A stretch of 64,000 nt of DNA from DASRJW01 sp964567755 (GTDB taxonomy: Bacteria; Krumholzibacteriota; Krumholzibacteriia; G020349025): NCBI GenBank assembly GCA_964567755.1, contig CAZMNW010000007.1, positions 1 to 64,000 of the forward strand, given 5' to 3'. Below, piece after piece: positions 26,870-36,802 of the stretch; the first letter of the stretch is position 1; the number at the start of each line of letters is the position of its first letter. The position numbers and the translations under genes were made by a program. The notes below the pieces were generated by a model. It worked only from the letters and a program-made list of their open reading frames with translations. It ran no database searches and was not told the origin of the DNA.

Positions 26870-28339
26870 TCAGCGGCGGCGGCCGCCACGGCGACCGCTG
26901 CGACGAGGAGCTTGCGATGGCGCCGCATCGGGCGCCGGCTCTGCCGACCGGCGGCGCGGCGGTGGGATGGGCGGCGCGTGCAGAACGCTCTGATAGTAGT
27001 CGTCGAGGAGCATGGCGATGATGGCGCGCTCGTCGTCGTTCTCGCCCAATCCCCGCGCCAGCGGCATCATGCGCTGCATGCGCTCGAGCACCAGCCGGTC
27101 GAGATCGCGCAAGCGCGCTTCGAGCAGCGCGGTCACGCGCTCGGAGACCACCGCTTCCACGTCGGCGTCGGTGGGCAGGTCGCGCTGCTGCATGTCGACG
27201 CCGTACTGGCGCACGACGGCGTTGAGCCGCAGCTTCTCCAATGGATCCACAAGCGCGATGGCCTCGCCGCTCGCTCCCGCGCGTCCGGTGCGCCCGGTGC
27301 GGTGGATGTAGGCTTCCGGATCCTCGGGGAACTCGTAGAGCACGACGTGCGACAGCCCCTGGATATCGATGCCGCGCGCCGCGATATCGGTGGCCACCAG
27401 GAAGCGCAGCTGCTTGTCGTAGACCCGCTGCAGCACCGTCTCGCGCGCCTTCTGCGTCAAATCCGAGCTCAGCTGATCGGCGTCGTAGCCGAAGCGCTGC
27501 AGCACCACGCTGATGTAGTTCGTTGTCGCCCGCGTGTTGGCGAAGATGATCGCCGACTCGGGATTCTCGATCTCGATGATGCGAACGAGTGCCCGATCCT
27601 TCGCCATCGTGGGCACTTCGTAGAAAATGTGCTCCATGTCGACGATGTGCTCGCTGCCGTGGCTCAAGCTCAACGTTTCCGGGTCGCGCAAGAACTGTCG
27701 CGCCAAATCGCGCACGCCCGGCGGATACGTGGCCGAGAACATGAAGGTGCAGCGATCGCGCGGGATGTAACGCGTCAAGGCTATGATGTCGGGATAAAAC
27801 CCCACCGACAGCATGCGGTCGGCTTCGTCGAAAACGAGGAAGCGCAACCGCTGCAGCGACAGCGACTGGCGCATCAAGTGGTCCAGGATGCGCCCCGGCG
27901 TCGCCACCACCAGGTGCACGCCCTCGCGCAGCGCCGCCAGCTGCGGCCCGTAACCGACGCCACCGTAGAGCGCCACCGAGCGCAAGCGCGATCCCCGGGT
28001 CAGCGCTTCGGCTTCGCCCAGCACTTGTCGCGCCAGCTCGCGCGTCGGCACCAGAACCAAGACTTGCGTTACCGATTGCTCAACGTCGATGCGCTGGATG
28101 AGCGGCAGCAAGAACGCACCGGTCTTGCCGCTGCCGGTGCGCGACTGCACCATGAGATCACGCCCGGCGAGCAAGTACGGAATCGCCTTTGCCTGCACCG
28201 GCATGAGCGACGTCCAACCGACGTCGCGCGCCGCCTTCTGCAAGTACTCGGGAAGATCCGCGAGCCCGATTTCCGCCGGCGACGCGGGCGAGTCCGGTAC
28301 GGATCCTTCGGACTCGGAGCGCCCATCCTGTTCGTTCAT
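26870..28339 (-). CDS. DEAD-box RNA helicase
   Basis: 489-residue ATP-dependent RNA helicase. Q motif precedes M-P-V-Q-A-K-A-I-P. Motif I S-R-T-G-S-G-K-T is at 66-73, Ia P-T-R-E-L-A, II D-E-A-D near 171, III S-A-T, V D-I-A-A-R-G-I-D and VI H-R-T-G-R-T-G-R. The tail is very basic and arginine-rich (G-R-R-G-G-R-R-R), as in RNA-binding DEAD proteins of the RhlE/CsdA type. It lies 16 bases downstream of the FKBP gene and is likely co-transcribed. Roles in ribosome assembly or cold response are typical of the family; which one is not shown. Confidence 0.93.
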   Translation of the reverse strand: MNEQDGRSESEGSVPDSPASPAEIGLADLPEYLQKAARDVGWTSLMPVQAKAIPYLLAGRDLMVQSRTGSGKTGAFLLPLIQRIDVEQSVTQVLVLVPTRELARQVLGEAEALTRGSRLRSVALYGGVGYGPQLAALREGVHLVVATPGRILDHLMRQSLSLQRLRFLVFDEADRMLSVGFYPDIIALTRYIPRDRCTFMFSATYPPGVRDLARQFLRDPETLSLSHGSEHIVDMEHIFYEVPTMAKDRALVRIIEIENPESAIIFANTRATTNYISVVLQRFGYDADQLSSDLTQKARETVLQRVYDKQLRFLVATDIAARGIDIQGLSHVVLYEFPEDPEAYIHRTGRTGRAGASGEAIALVDPLEKLRLNAVVRQYGVDMQQRDLPTDADVEAVVSERVTALLEARLRDLDRLVLERMQRMMPLARGLGENDDERAIIAMLLDDYYQSVLHAPPIPPPRRRSAEPAPDAAPSQAPRRSGRRGGRRR

Positions 28340-28355
28340 GCGCTTCGTTTCTGCT

Positions 28356-29213
<858 letters not shown>

Positions 29214-29275
29214 GGGCCCATTATCCACGTCCGGAATCATATTGGGAAGCCCATACGACATGCTACCGTGCCTGG

Positions 29276-30487
29276 GTGAGCACTCCACCCGCCACGGACA
29301 CCGGATTCTTGGTGCGCTTCGCCAACGCCTTGCACGCCTATGGCTCGGCGGCGCACCAGGTCGAGAACGCCATCGAGGTGCTGTCCAGCCGCCTCGGCGT
29401 CTCGGCACAGTCGCTCGCGACCCCGACGTCGATCATGTTCTCCTTCGGCACACTGGCCCAACAGCGCCTGCACCTGCTGCGCGTGGAACCCGGTGACAAC
29501 GATCTCGGCCGCCTCGCTCGCACCATCGCCGTCGGTCGTGCCGTCTATCAGGGTCAGCTCACGCCTGCCGACGCCACGGAGCGTCTCGACGCCATCGCAG
29601 AAGCACCGGCGCGCTACGGATGGTGGCTCACCACAGTGGCCTTCGGTCTGTCTTCCGCAGCGGCGGCGCGTTTCCTCGGCGGCGGTGGCCGCGAAGTTCT
29701 GGCCGCAGCAGCCATCGGCGCCCTGGTGCGCGTGCTCGCGGCGCTGTTCAATCCCGCAAAGGGAATCGGCCGGTTGTTTCCGACGCTGGCGGCGGCGCTC
29801 GCTTCGGCCGCGGCGGTAGCGCTCGATCACGCTGCCGGACCGGTGCAACATTACCTCACCACCGTCGCCGGGATCATCATCTTGGTGCCAGGCCTCACGC
29901 TCACCGTCGCCATCACCGAGCTCGCCAACCGGCATTTGGTGGCCGGCACGGCACGACTTTCGGGCGCCATGGTGACACTCGGCATCTTAGGAATCGGGGT
30001 GGCGATCGGCGTCAAGGTCATGAGCGGGTTCCTCGGCCCGCCGACCGATGCACTGTCGGCGGCACTGCCAAGCTGGACCTTGTTCCTGGCCCTGATCGCG
30101 GCCCCACTCGCCTTCACGGTCTTGCTGCAAGCCGAAGCACGCGATGCGCCTTGGATTCTCCTCACCTGCGCCCTCGGTTTCACCGGCGTCCAGCTCGGCG
30201 CGCGCGCGCTCGGACCCGAGCTCGGCGCTTTCGTCGGCGCCTTCGTCGTTGGTGCCGCCGGCACGCTCTATGGAAGTGTGCTCCGCCGCCCGACCCCGAT
30301 CGTACGCGTACCCGGACTCTTGCTTCTCGTGCCGGGAAGCGTCGCTTTTCGCGGCGCCACCGCGCTCGTCGATCTACAGGTGGATTCCGGTGCCGAGATC
30401 TTCGTGCGTGTGCTGCTGACTGCGATCACGCTGGCCGCTGGTCTGCTGGTGGCCTCGGCAGTCAGGCCCGCGCGACTCATGGATTGA
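29276..30487 (+). CDS. ThrE-family threonine/serine exporter-like protein
   Basis: 403-residue membrane protein of the ThrE (DUF1212/DUF3815) group. The N-terminal soluble domain (about residues 1-110) is typical, with the Y-G-S-A-A-H-Q-V-E motif. About ten hydrophobic helices follow, in two blocks, including V-P-G-L-T-L-T and V-P-G-S-V-A-F-R-G, the paired V-P-G loops of this family. Members export threonine, serine or small peptides by proton antiport. Both blocks are fused in one gene rather than split as in some species. GTG 29276 is preferred over the upstream frame. Confidence 0.85.
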   Translation: MSTPPATDTGFLVRFANALHAYGSAAHQVENAIEVLSSRLGVSAQSLATPTSIMFSFGTLAQQRLHLLRVEPGDNDLGRLARTIAVGRAVYQGQLTPADATERLDAIAEAPARYGWWLTTVAFGLSSAAAARFLGGGGREVLAAAAIGALVRVLAALFNPAKGIGRLFPTLAAALASAAAVALDHAAGPVQHYLTTVAGIIILVPGLTLTVAITELANRHLVAGTARLSGAMVTLGILGIGVAIGVKVMSGFLGPPTDALSAALPSWTLFLALIAAPLAFTVLLQAEARDAPWILLTCALGFTGVQLGARALGPELGAFVGAFVVGAAGTLYGSVLRRPTPIVRVPGLLLLVPGSVAFRGATALVDLQVDSGAEIFVRVLLTAITLAAGLLVASAVRPARLMD

Positions 30488-30572
30488 CTCCTGCACGCGA
30501 TCGGTGATTCCATGCCAAGCGCTTTTGCCCGCGACGCCTCGCGTCTGCTCGCGCCTCTGGGTGGTGGTGGAG

Positions 30573-32240
30573 ATGCCGGTTCGCAAGCTGCCCGAACTCT
30601 TGCGCCACGAGTTCACGGGTTACGGGTTGCGAACATTGCGTCAGGACGCGCTGGCGGGGATCACGGTCGCCGCCGTTGCTCTGCCTCTGGCGCTGGCGTT
30701 CGGCGTCGCGTCCGGCGCCACCGCGGCGGCCGGTTTGGTCACTGCGATCGTCGCCGGCGTCGTGATCGGCGGCCTCTCGGGTGCGCCGCATCAGATCTCC
30801 GGTCCCACCGGCGCCATGAGCGCCGTGCTCGTCGTTCTCGCACATGAATACGGATTGCCCGGCATCTGGATCGCCGGCCTGTTTTCCGGCCTCCTGCTCA
30901 CCGTGATCGGGTTCCTGCGCTTGGGGCGCTTCATCGCCTTCGTGCCATCGCCGGTCATCACCGGTTTCACCTCGGGCATCGCGCTCATCATCGCCATCGG
31001 CCAGATCGACAATCTCTTAGGCGCCGAGACCCCGAGCGTGAACACCGCGGCGCAGAAACTCCTCGGCTACTTCCAGCATGGCGCCGTGCCCGACACGCAT
31101 GCGATCGTGGTCGCTGCGCTCGTGGTCGCGACCATGTTCCTGTGGCCGAAACGCTGGGCCGCGCGTTTCCCGGCCTCGCTGCTCGGCCTTCTCCTCGCCA
31201 CCGGGCTGGTCGCGGTCGCTCGCTGGCCCATCGGCACCATCGGCCAGATTCCACACACACCGGTGCTCCCCGAGCGGCTCGCGTTCGTCGATATCCCATG
31301 GCCGGATCTGAAGCAGTTCCTGTTGCCGACACTCACCATCACGGCGCTCGGCGCGGTGGAAAGTCTGCTCTGTGGCGCCGTGGCCAGCAACATGACGGGC
31401 GTCCGGCTCGCCGCCAATCAGGAGCTCATCGCCCAAGGGGTGGGGAATGTGCTCATCCCCTTCTGCGGTGGTGTTCCCGCCACGGCGGCGATCGCGCGCA
31501 CGAGCGTCAACATCAAATCGGGTGGTCAGACGCGCGTGGCCAGCATCGTGCACGCGCTCGTGCTGCTCGCCTCGATGCTCACCCTCGCACCGCTCATGTC
31601 GCGCATTCCGCTGGCTTCACTGGCGGCAGTGCTTTTCGTCACCGCCTGGCGCATGAACGAATGGGAATCGATCCGCTACATCTTCGGCCACCGCCTGAAG
31701 ACGGCGATGCTGACCTTCGGCATCACCATGGTGGCGACGGTCGTGCTCGATCTCACACAGGCCATCGTCATCGGCGCCTTCATTTCCGGCGCGTTGTTCT
31801 TGAGCCAGATCTCGAACCTCTCCGTCACCTTGGAAACGATCGATCATGACAAGCTGCGTGCGCGGGGGATCGAGATCACCGGGGCGGGCGATCACGTGCG
31901 CGTTGCCTATCTGACCGGACCGCTGTTCTTCGCGGCCACGGGGCATTTCAACGAGGCGTTCGCGCGTCTGCACGGCGTCCAGTGCCTGGTGCTGTCGCTC
32001 CGCGGCGTGCCCCTCATCGACACTTCTGGACTGCAGGCCATGCTGGCCTTGCACGAGAGGATGGCGCACCAGGGAGGCACACTCATGCTCGCTGGAGTCC
32101 ATCCCAGCGTGCGCGCCATGCTCGAGCGCGGCGGCCTCGTCGCGGCCATTGGCGCCGACAACTTTTTCTGGAGCGCCGACCAGGCGATCGTGGCCGCGAC
32201 GCGTCGCACACGCGGACCGTCGAAGATGCACGAGGGATAG
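30573..32240 (+). CDS. SulP-family anion transporter with STAS domain
   Basis: 555-residue inner-membrane transporter. Residues about 1-400 form the multi-helix SulP core, opening with R-Q-D-A-L-A-G-I-T-V-A-A-V-A-L-P and including G-P-T-G-A-M. From about 445 a C-terminal STAS domain carries V-L-S-L-R-G-V-P-L-I-D-T-S-G-L. Family members carry sulfate, bicarbonate or dicarboxylates; the substrate cannot be fixed from sequence. ATG 30573 starts M-P-V-R-K-L-P-E-L and has a weak GTGGAG upstream. Downstream genes are convergent. Confidence 0.92.
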   Translation: MPVRKLPELLRHEFTGYGLRTLRQDALAGITVAAVALPLALAFGVASGATAAAGLVTAIVAGVVIGGLSGAPHQISGPTGAMSAVLVVLAHEYGLPGIWIAGLFSGLLLTVIGFLRLGRFIAFVPSPVITGFTSGIALIIAIGQIDNLLGAETPSVNTAAQKLLGYFQHGAVPDTHAIVVAALVVATMFLWPKRWAARFPASLLGLLLATGLVAVARWPIGTIGQIPHTPVLPERLAFVDIPWPDLKQFLLPTLTITALGAVESLLCGAVASNMTGVRLAANQELIAQGVGNVLIPFCGGVPATAAIARTSVNIKSGGQTRVASIVHALVLLASMLTLAPLMSRIPLASLAAVLFVTAWRMNEWESIRYIFGHRLKTAMLTFGITMVATVVLDLTQAIVIGAFISGALFLSQISNLSVTLETIDHDKLRARGIEITGAGDHVRVAYLTGPLFFAATGHFNEAFARLHGVQCLVLSLRGVPLIDTSGLQAMLALHERMAHQGGTLMLAGVHPSVRAMLERGGLVAAIGADNFFWSADQAIVAATRRTRGPSKMHEG

Positions 32241-32271
32241 CCGCCCACCCGCGGACGCCCGCGTTTTGCGA

Positions 32272-35109
32272 TCACAAGCGATAGGCTTCGGGCCGCGGGC
32301 GCAGCGGCCGGTTGAGCCAGAGCGGACGGCGCAGACCCTCGGGACCCGGTGCCGGGCGCGCCAGCGCCAGCCATTCGTGGAACACGGCGCGCGACGCACG
32401 CGTGTCGACAGAAATGTCCCCGAAGCGATCGCCGGATCGGGCCGGTTCGACCCGCACCTTCTGATGCCAGCAGTGCATGCCGCTCACCGGATCTGGCTGC
32501 ACCGGGAAGGTGAGGTTCTGATTGACGCCGACTTCGTGCCACCAGATCCGCGATGTGTCCGGGTCGGAGCTCGAGAACGGACCGACACCTTGCTTCTGTC
32601 GCAAGAGGAACGTGCCGTCACGGCGTTCCATGCTGACGAGCGCCGTCGACAGTTGGGCGCCGCCGATCTCCCGGTGCATGCGCCAGCGCCCCGTGTGGTG
32701 CGAGCAAGCCACGACTCCCGGATGGATGCCCTCCGTCACCCACACGCGCGGCACGAAGTAACCGATGCGGGTATTGACGCGCGCCAGCTCGCCATTGCGC
32801 AGTCCCAGACGCTCGGCGTCACGCGGGTGCACCCACAGCGGATTGGTGTGTGAGATTTCCTGCAACCATTTGGCGTTTCCCGTTCTCGTGTGCACGAGCG
32901 TCGGCACACGGAATGTCGGCAGCAGCGTCATCTCGTCGTCGGCCAAATTGCGCCAATGCACATGCGAGCGCACGTAGGCGGGAAGCGCGTGCTCGGCGAA
33001 TCCCCATGCCGAGAGCGTCGGCGAATACAGCTCCAGCTTGCCACTCGGGGTCTTGAACCCGGCGCGCCGAGTGCCGTCTTCTTGCTCGACCCCCGGCGCG
33101 GGCGCAGAGTGGAGCGTGGGCACCGTTCCGAGCGCGGGCGCCGTTCCGGGGGCGAGCGCTGCCCCGGGCGCGGCCGGCGTTCCGGTCACGAGCGCCGACT
33201 CCGGCGCCACGATCTTCTCGTAGCGTTCCTGCCCGGGATACGGCACTGCGAATGCCCCGAATCGACGCATGTACTCGAGCGCCGACATGCCGCGCGCGGC
33301 CGCCGCTCTAGGCAATCCGGGCACCGAATGGTCGAAGATGTCGGCATAATATTCGTCCATCGTCACCGGTTGGCCCGGGTGGGTCTTCGATTCGAAATAG
33401 CGGAAGATGCCTCTTTTGCCATCGGCATCGATCTCACGCGTGAGCGCGATCCAGAACTCCGCTTCCTCCCACACCTCTCCCGGATTGGTGCCGAGCGTGG
33501 TGGTAATCGTCTCGCCGTTGCGACGCCGGCGTTCGCGCTCGACGGGTTGGCGGAAACCGACCCAGGTGCCCGCATGCGTCTCCTGGCTCATGAGATCGTG
33601 ACGCTCGGATGCATGTCCGGTGGGCAACACGTAGTCCGCCCACTGCGCCGTTTCCGACCACGTGGGCGTCAACGCCACATGACAGCCGACGCGCGCTTCG
33701 TCCTCCAGCATCTCGATCCAGGAACAGCCATCCGGATTCGTCCACACCGGGTTGTAGACCCTGGTGAAATAAACCTCGAGCTTCTTGCCTTGCTCGCGCA
33801 ACAAGTGGGGGAGCAGGAAGCTCATCTCGTAGTGGCTGAGCGGATACTCGCGCGGCCAGATGAGCTCGTTCCAGCGCCCGCCGGCCGGCGGCTCGAGGCT
33901 CGGCTTGGGCACGAACTTGTCCCAGACATTGGGGTTGACCCCGCCGGGTGTGCCGACGCTGCCGCTCAACACGTGCAGCAAGAACAGCGCGCGCGCCACC
34001 TGCCAGCCGCCGAGATTGCCACTGGCGGTATTGCGCCATAGATGACTCGCGAAACGCGTGCCGGCGGCTGTGATCTCGTCGGCGAGCCTCGGCACCGTGT
34101 CGGCGGGGATGCGACATTCGACGGCGACGAACTCGGGCGTGTATTCGGCGTATTGGGCTTGCAGCCATGCGGCGAAGCGCTCGAAGTCACCCCGCCCGCC
34201 CGGCTCGCACACCGCCAGCGTTTCCTGCCAGTTCACCCAACGGCGGACAAAATCCCGGTTCCAGTCGCCGCGGCGCAGCAGCTCGTGCGCCACGCCGAGA
34301 AGCAGTGCCGCCTCCGACCCGGGCCAAGGGCTGATCCACAGGTCCGCAAGCGATGCGGTGTTGCTCAAGCGCGTGTCGATGACAGCGAGCCTGGCGCCGG
34401 CCTGCTTCGCGTCCATGATGCGCTGGGCATGCGGATTGAAGTAGTGACCGGTTTCGAGATGCGAGGACATCAACAGCATGAAGCGCGTGCCATCGTAGCT
34501 CGGCGACGGGCGATCAGCACCCATCCACAGTGCGTAGCCGAGACGCGCCGAAGCGCTGCACACATTGGTATGACTGTTGTGACCGTCGATTCCCCAGGCT
34601 TGCAGCATGCGATTGACGAAATGATCGTCGCCGGGGCGTCCCACATGGTACATGACGCCATCGTGGCGGCCGGCGTCGAAGGCAGCACGGATGCGCGCGC
34701 CGATGTCTTGCAGTGCTTCCTGCCAACTGACGCGTTCGAAACGCCCCGAGCCGCGCGGCCCCGAACGCTTGAGTGGAAACAGGATGCGCTCGGGATCGCG
34801 GATCTGATTCAGCGTCGCCGGCCCCTTGGCGCAGGTGCGCCCCCGGCTTCCCGGATGCACCGGGTTGCCTTCGAAGCGCACGAGGCTGCCGTTCGCCTTG
34901 TCGACACAGGCCAAGAGCCCGCAGGCGGATTCGCAGTTGAAGCAGATGGTGGGAATGCATTGAAGATGACGTTCGCGCCGCACGGGCCAGGCCGCGGCGT
35001 CGAGCTCCACCCAATCGTCCCATTGCTCCGGCGGGGGTGCGACCTGCAGCTCCCATGGGCCCTGTCGCGGAGTGTCTGGGCTCGGCTCGCCGTGCTCGCG
35101 GTCCGACAT
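32272..35109 (-). CDS. Molybdopterin oxidoreductase catalytic subunit
   Basis: 945-residue enzyme of the complex iron-sulfur molybdoenzyme (DMSO reductase) family. An N-terminal 4Fe-4S site uses C56, C59, C63 and C93 (C-x2-C-x3-C-x29-C). The Mo-bisMGD body follows, with a possible Mo ligand in N-V-C-S-A-S-A. C-terminal dinucleotide-binding segments lie near 800-900. No twin-arginine signal is present at the start M-S-D-R-E-H-G, so the enzyme may face the cytoplasm or ride out with a partner. A proline/alanine-rich low-complexity insert lies around 33100-33200. ATG 35109 has GGAG 7 bases upstream. It lies 14 bases after the Fe-S/membrane subunit gene. Substrate unknown (polysulfide, tetrathionate, arsenate and others are possible). 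Confidence 0.9.
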   Translation of the reverse strand: MSDREHGEPSPDTPRQGPWELQVAPPPEQWDDWVELDAAAWPVRRERHLQCIPTICFNCESACGLLACVDKANGSLVRFEGNPVHPGSRGRTCAKGPATLNQIRDPERILFPLKRSGPRGSGRFERVSWQEALQDIGARIRAAFDAGRHDGVMYHVGRPGDDHFVNRMLQAWGIDGHNSHTNVCSASARLGYALWMGADRPSPSYDGTRFMLLMSSHLETGHYFNPHAQRIMDAKQAGARLAVIDTRLSNTASLADLWISPWPGSEAALLLGVAHELLRRGDWNRDFVRRWVNWQETLAVCEPGGRGDFERFAAWLQAQYAEYTPEFVAVECRIPADTVPRLADEITAAGTRFASHLWRNTASGNLGGWQVARALFLLHVLSGSVGTPGGVNPNVWDKFVPKPSLEPPAGGRWNELIWPREYPLSHYEMSFLLPHLLREQGKKLEVYFTRVYNPVWTNPDGCSWIEMLEDEARVGCHVALTPTWSETAQWADYVLPTGHASERHDLMSQETHAGTWVGFRQPVERERRRRNGETITTTLGTNPGEVWEEAEFWIALTREIDADGKRGIFRYFESKTHPGQPVTMDEYYADIFDHSVPGLPRAAAARGMSALEYMRRFGAFAVPYPGQERYEKIVAPESALVTGTPAAPGAALAPGTAPALGTVPTLHSAPAPGVEQEDGTRRAGFKTPSGKLELYSPTLSAWGFAEHALPAYVRSHVHWRNLADDEMTLLPTFRVPTLVHTRTGNAKWLQEISHTNPLWVHPRDAERLGLRNGELARVNTRIGYFVPRVWVTEGIHPGVVACSHHTGRWRMHREIGGAQLSTALVSMERRDGTFLLRQKQGVGPFSSSDPDTSRIWWHEVGVNQNLTFPVQPDPVSGMHCWHQKVRVEPARSGDRFGDISVDTRASRAVFHEWLALARPAPGPEGLRRPLWLNRPLRPRPEAYRL

Positions 35110-35123
35110 CTTTTGCTCCAGTT

Positions 35124-36647
35124 TCAGCTGATGGGCAACGCTTGCCCTGCGCGCACCAGGATGTCTTCTTCGACATACAAGCCGACAAGCGCCAGAATCG
35201 CCGCCGCCGCGAGCAGTGGCGGCGGCACGAAGAAGAGCGACAAGCCGATGGCGGCGACCACTCCGAGCCCCACGCCCACGATCCAATGTCGGCGCGCGAA
35301 CGGTCCATGCGACACCAGGCGTGCCGCGCGGGCGTACTCTTCTTCGCGACGCGGCGGCGCGAGCCTCGCCTCGACGAGCGTGAACCCGAGGTGCAGCATC
35401 AATCCCACGAGCTGCACGCGGCGCAGCACGCCCAACGATTCGAGACCGAGACCGATGAACGGCGCCACCAGGATGAGAAGCGCCGCTCCCGCCACCAGCG
35501 CCTGTGCAACGAGATGCAGCCACAGCCCGCGCTTCATCCACAGCACGCGCCCGCGTGCCTGGCCGAAGAGCCAGCCGGTGTACCCGGCGCAAAGAATTGC
35601 GAGCCCGCTTGCCAGTGCCAAAAACGCTGGGCGCAAGCTCGCAGCGCGACCTGTCCACGTGAGAGCGAGCCAGACGGACAGCACCACGGCATAGGCGACC
35701 AGAATCACGGCGCCGCGCGCGATCCACGAGCTCCAATTCGGACGGCGCAAGATGAGAAGAAACCGCTCGGGCCGTTTCAGGTCCGCGACCAGCAATGCGT
35801 TGGTGAGCAAGAGGAAGAACAGCGCCAGCGCCGGCACCCAGGCCGCGCCAGCACCACCTTCACGCCACACACTCGGGAGGACGAAGGCCCCCGCGAGCAC
35901 GACGCCGGCTGCGATCGACTTGGTGAACAGATAGCTCGCCACCTTGCCGCCCCAAAGCGGCGGATGCGCGACGTCATAAACCGTGCGGGCGCTGGCCTTG
36001 TGCTCCAGCGCTTCGAAAGTCTGGGCATCCAGCTGCACTCCCGGCATTTGGTTCGCCCACAGGAAGCCGCCGGCGGCATTCGTCACCAGCGGATCGATGC
36101 CGGATGCATCCACCTCCTTGTAGAAGACGTTGGGCTTGGTGCCGGCTTCGGTCTTGCGCCCCACGAGATCGCCTTCGCGCCGCAAACGCGACACGCGACT
36201 TTCGGGATCGTGGAAATCGCCGGGGATGATGGCTTCCGTCGGACACACAATGACGCACGCTGGCGCCAAGCCACGCTCGACACGATGCGCGCAGAAGTGA
36301 CATTTTTGCGCCGTGCCCGTGCCTTCGTGGATGTACAGCGCATCGTACGGGCAGCCTTGCAGGCAACCCTTGCAGCCGATGCACACTTGCGGGTCGACGT
36401 CGACGATGCCATCGTCGCGCTTGGAGAGCGCCGAGACCGGACAGATGGTGATGCACGGTGCGTCGGTACATTGGTTGCAACGCAGGACGGCGAAATGGCG
36501 CTTCACGGCCGGGAACTCGCCCGTCTCCGTATACTTGACCCAGGTGCGGAAGCTGCCGACCGGCACATCGTTCTCGGCCTTGCAGGCCACGGTGCAGGCG
36601 TGACAGCCGATGCAGCGCGAATGATCGATGACGAAGCCGAGTTGCAT
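35124..36647 (-). CDS. Fused Fe-S (PsrB-like) and NrfD-like membrane subunit
   Basis: 507-residue fusion. Residues 1-140 hold four 4Fe-4S sites: C12/15/18/22, C57/60/65/69, C89/92/95/99 and C116/119/131/135, as in PsrB/DmsB-type electron-transfer subunits. From about 235 onward, eight or so hydrophobic helices match the NrfD/PsrC quinone-interacting membrane subunit, with basic and acidic loops. Normally these are two genes. First gene of the operon; the molybdenum subunit follows after 14 bases. It would carry electrons between the quinone pool and the catalytic subunit. The N-terminus M-Q-L-G-F-V-I-D has no signal peptide, consistent with a cytoplasmic Fe-S domain. Confidence 0.9.
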   Translation of the reverse strand: MQLGFVIDHSRCIGCHACTVACKAENDVPVGSFRTWVKYTETGEFPAVKRHFAVLRCNQCTDAPCITICPVSALSKRDDGIVDVDPQVCIGCKGCLQGCPYDALYIHEGTGTAQKCHFCAHRVERGLAPACVIVCPTEAIIPGDFHDPESRVSRLRREGDLVGRKTEAGTKPNVFYKEVDASGIDPLVTNAAGGFLWANQMPGVQLDAQTFEALEHKASARTVYDVAHPPLWGGKVASYLFTKSIAAGVVLAGAFVLPSVWREGGAGAAWVPALALFFLLLTNALLVADLKRPERFLLILRRPNWSSWIARGAVILVAYAVVLSVWLALTWTGRAASLRPAFLALASGLAILCAGYTGWLFGQARGRVLWMKRGLWLHLVAQALVAGAALLILVAPFIGLGLESLGVLRRVQLVGLMLHLGFTLVEARLAPPRREEEYARAARLVSHGPFARRHWIVGVGLGVVAAIGLSLFFVPPPLLAAAAILALVGLYVEEDILVRAGQALPIS

Positions 36648-36719
36648 CGTGTCTCCGTGGAAACGCCCGCATGTTAGGCGACGCGCCTTGAGCCTGCAAG
36701 CGCCGCCTCAATCCCTGAG

Positions 36720-36740
36720 GCCGCCGTTGCCATCGGCGGC
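36720..36740. other. Stem-loop between divergent genes
   Basis: GCCGCCG and CGGCGGC form a perfect 7-bp stem with a 7-base loop, in the 155-base region between the divergent molybdoenzyme operon and the DUF4301 gene. As a palindrome it could be an operator or leader hairpin. GC-rich DNA produces such stems by chance, so this is weak. Confidence 0.2.
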
Positions 36741-36802
36741 GCCGGCGAGGATACTCGGCATCGGTCCGCCGCTCTACGGCGCGCGGACGCAATGGAGGCT
36801 CA

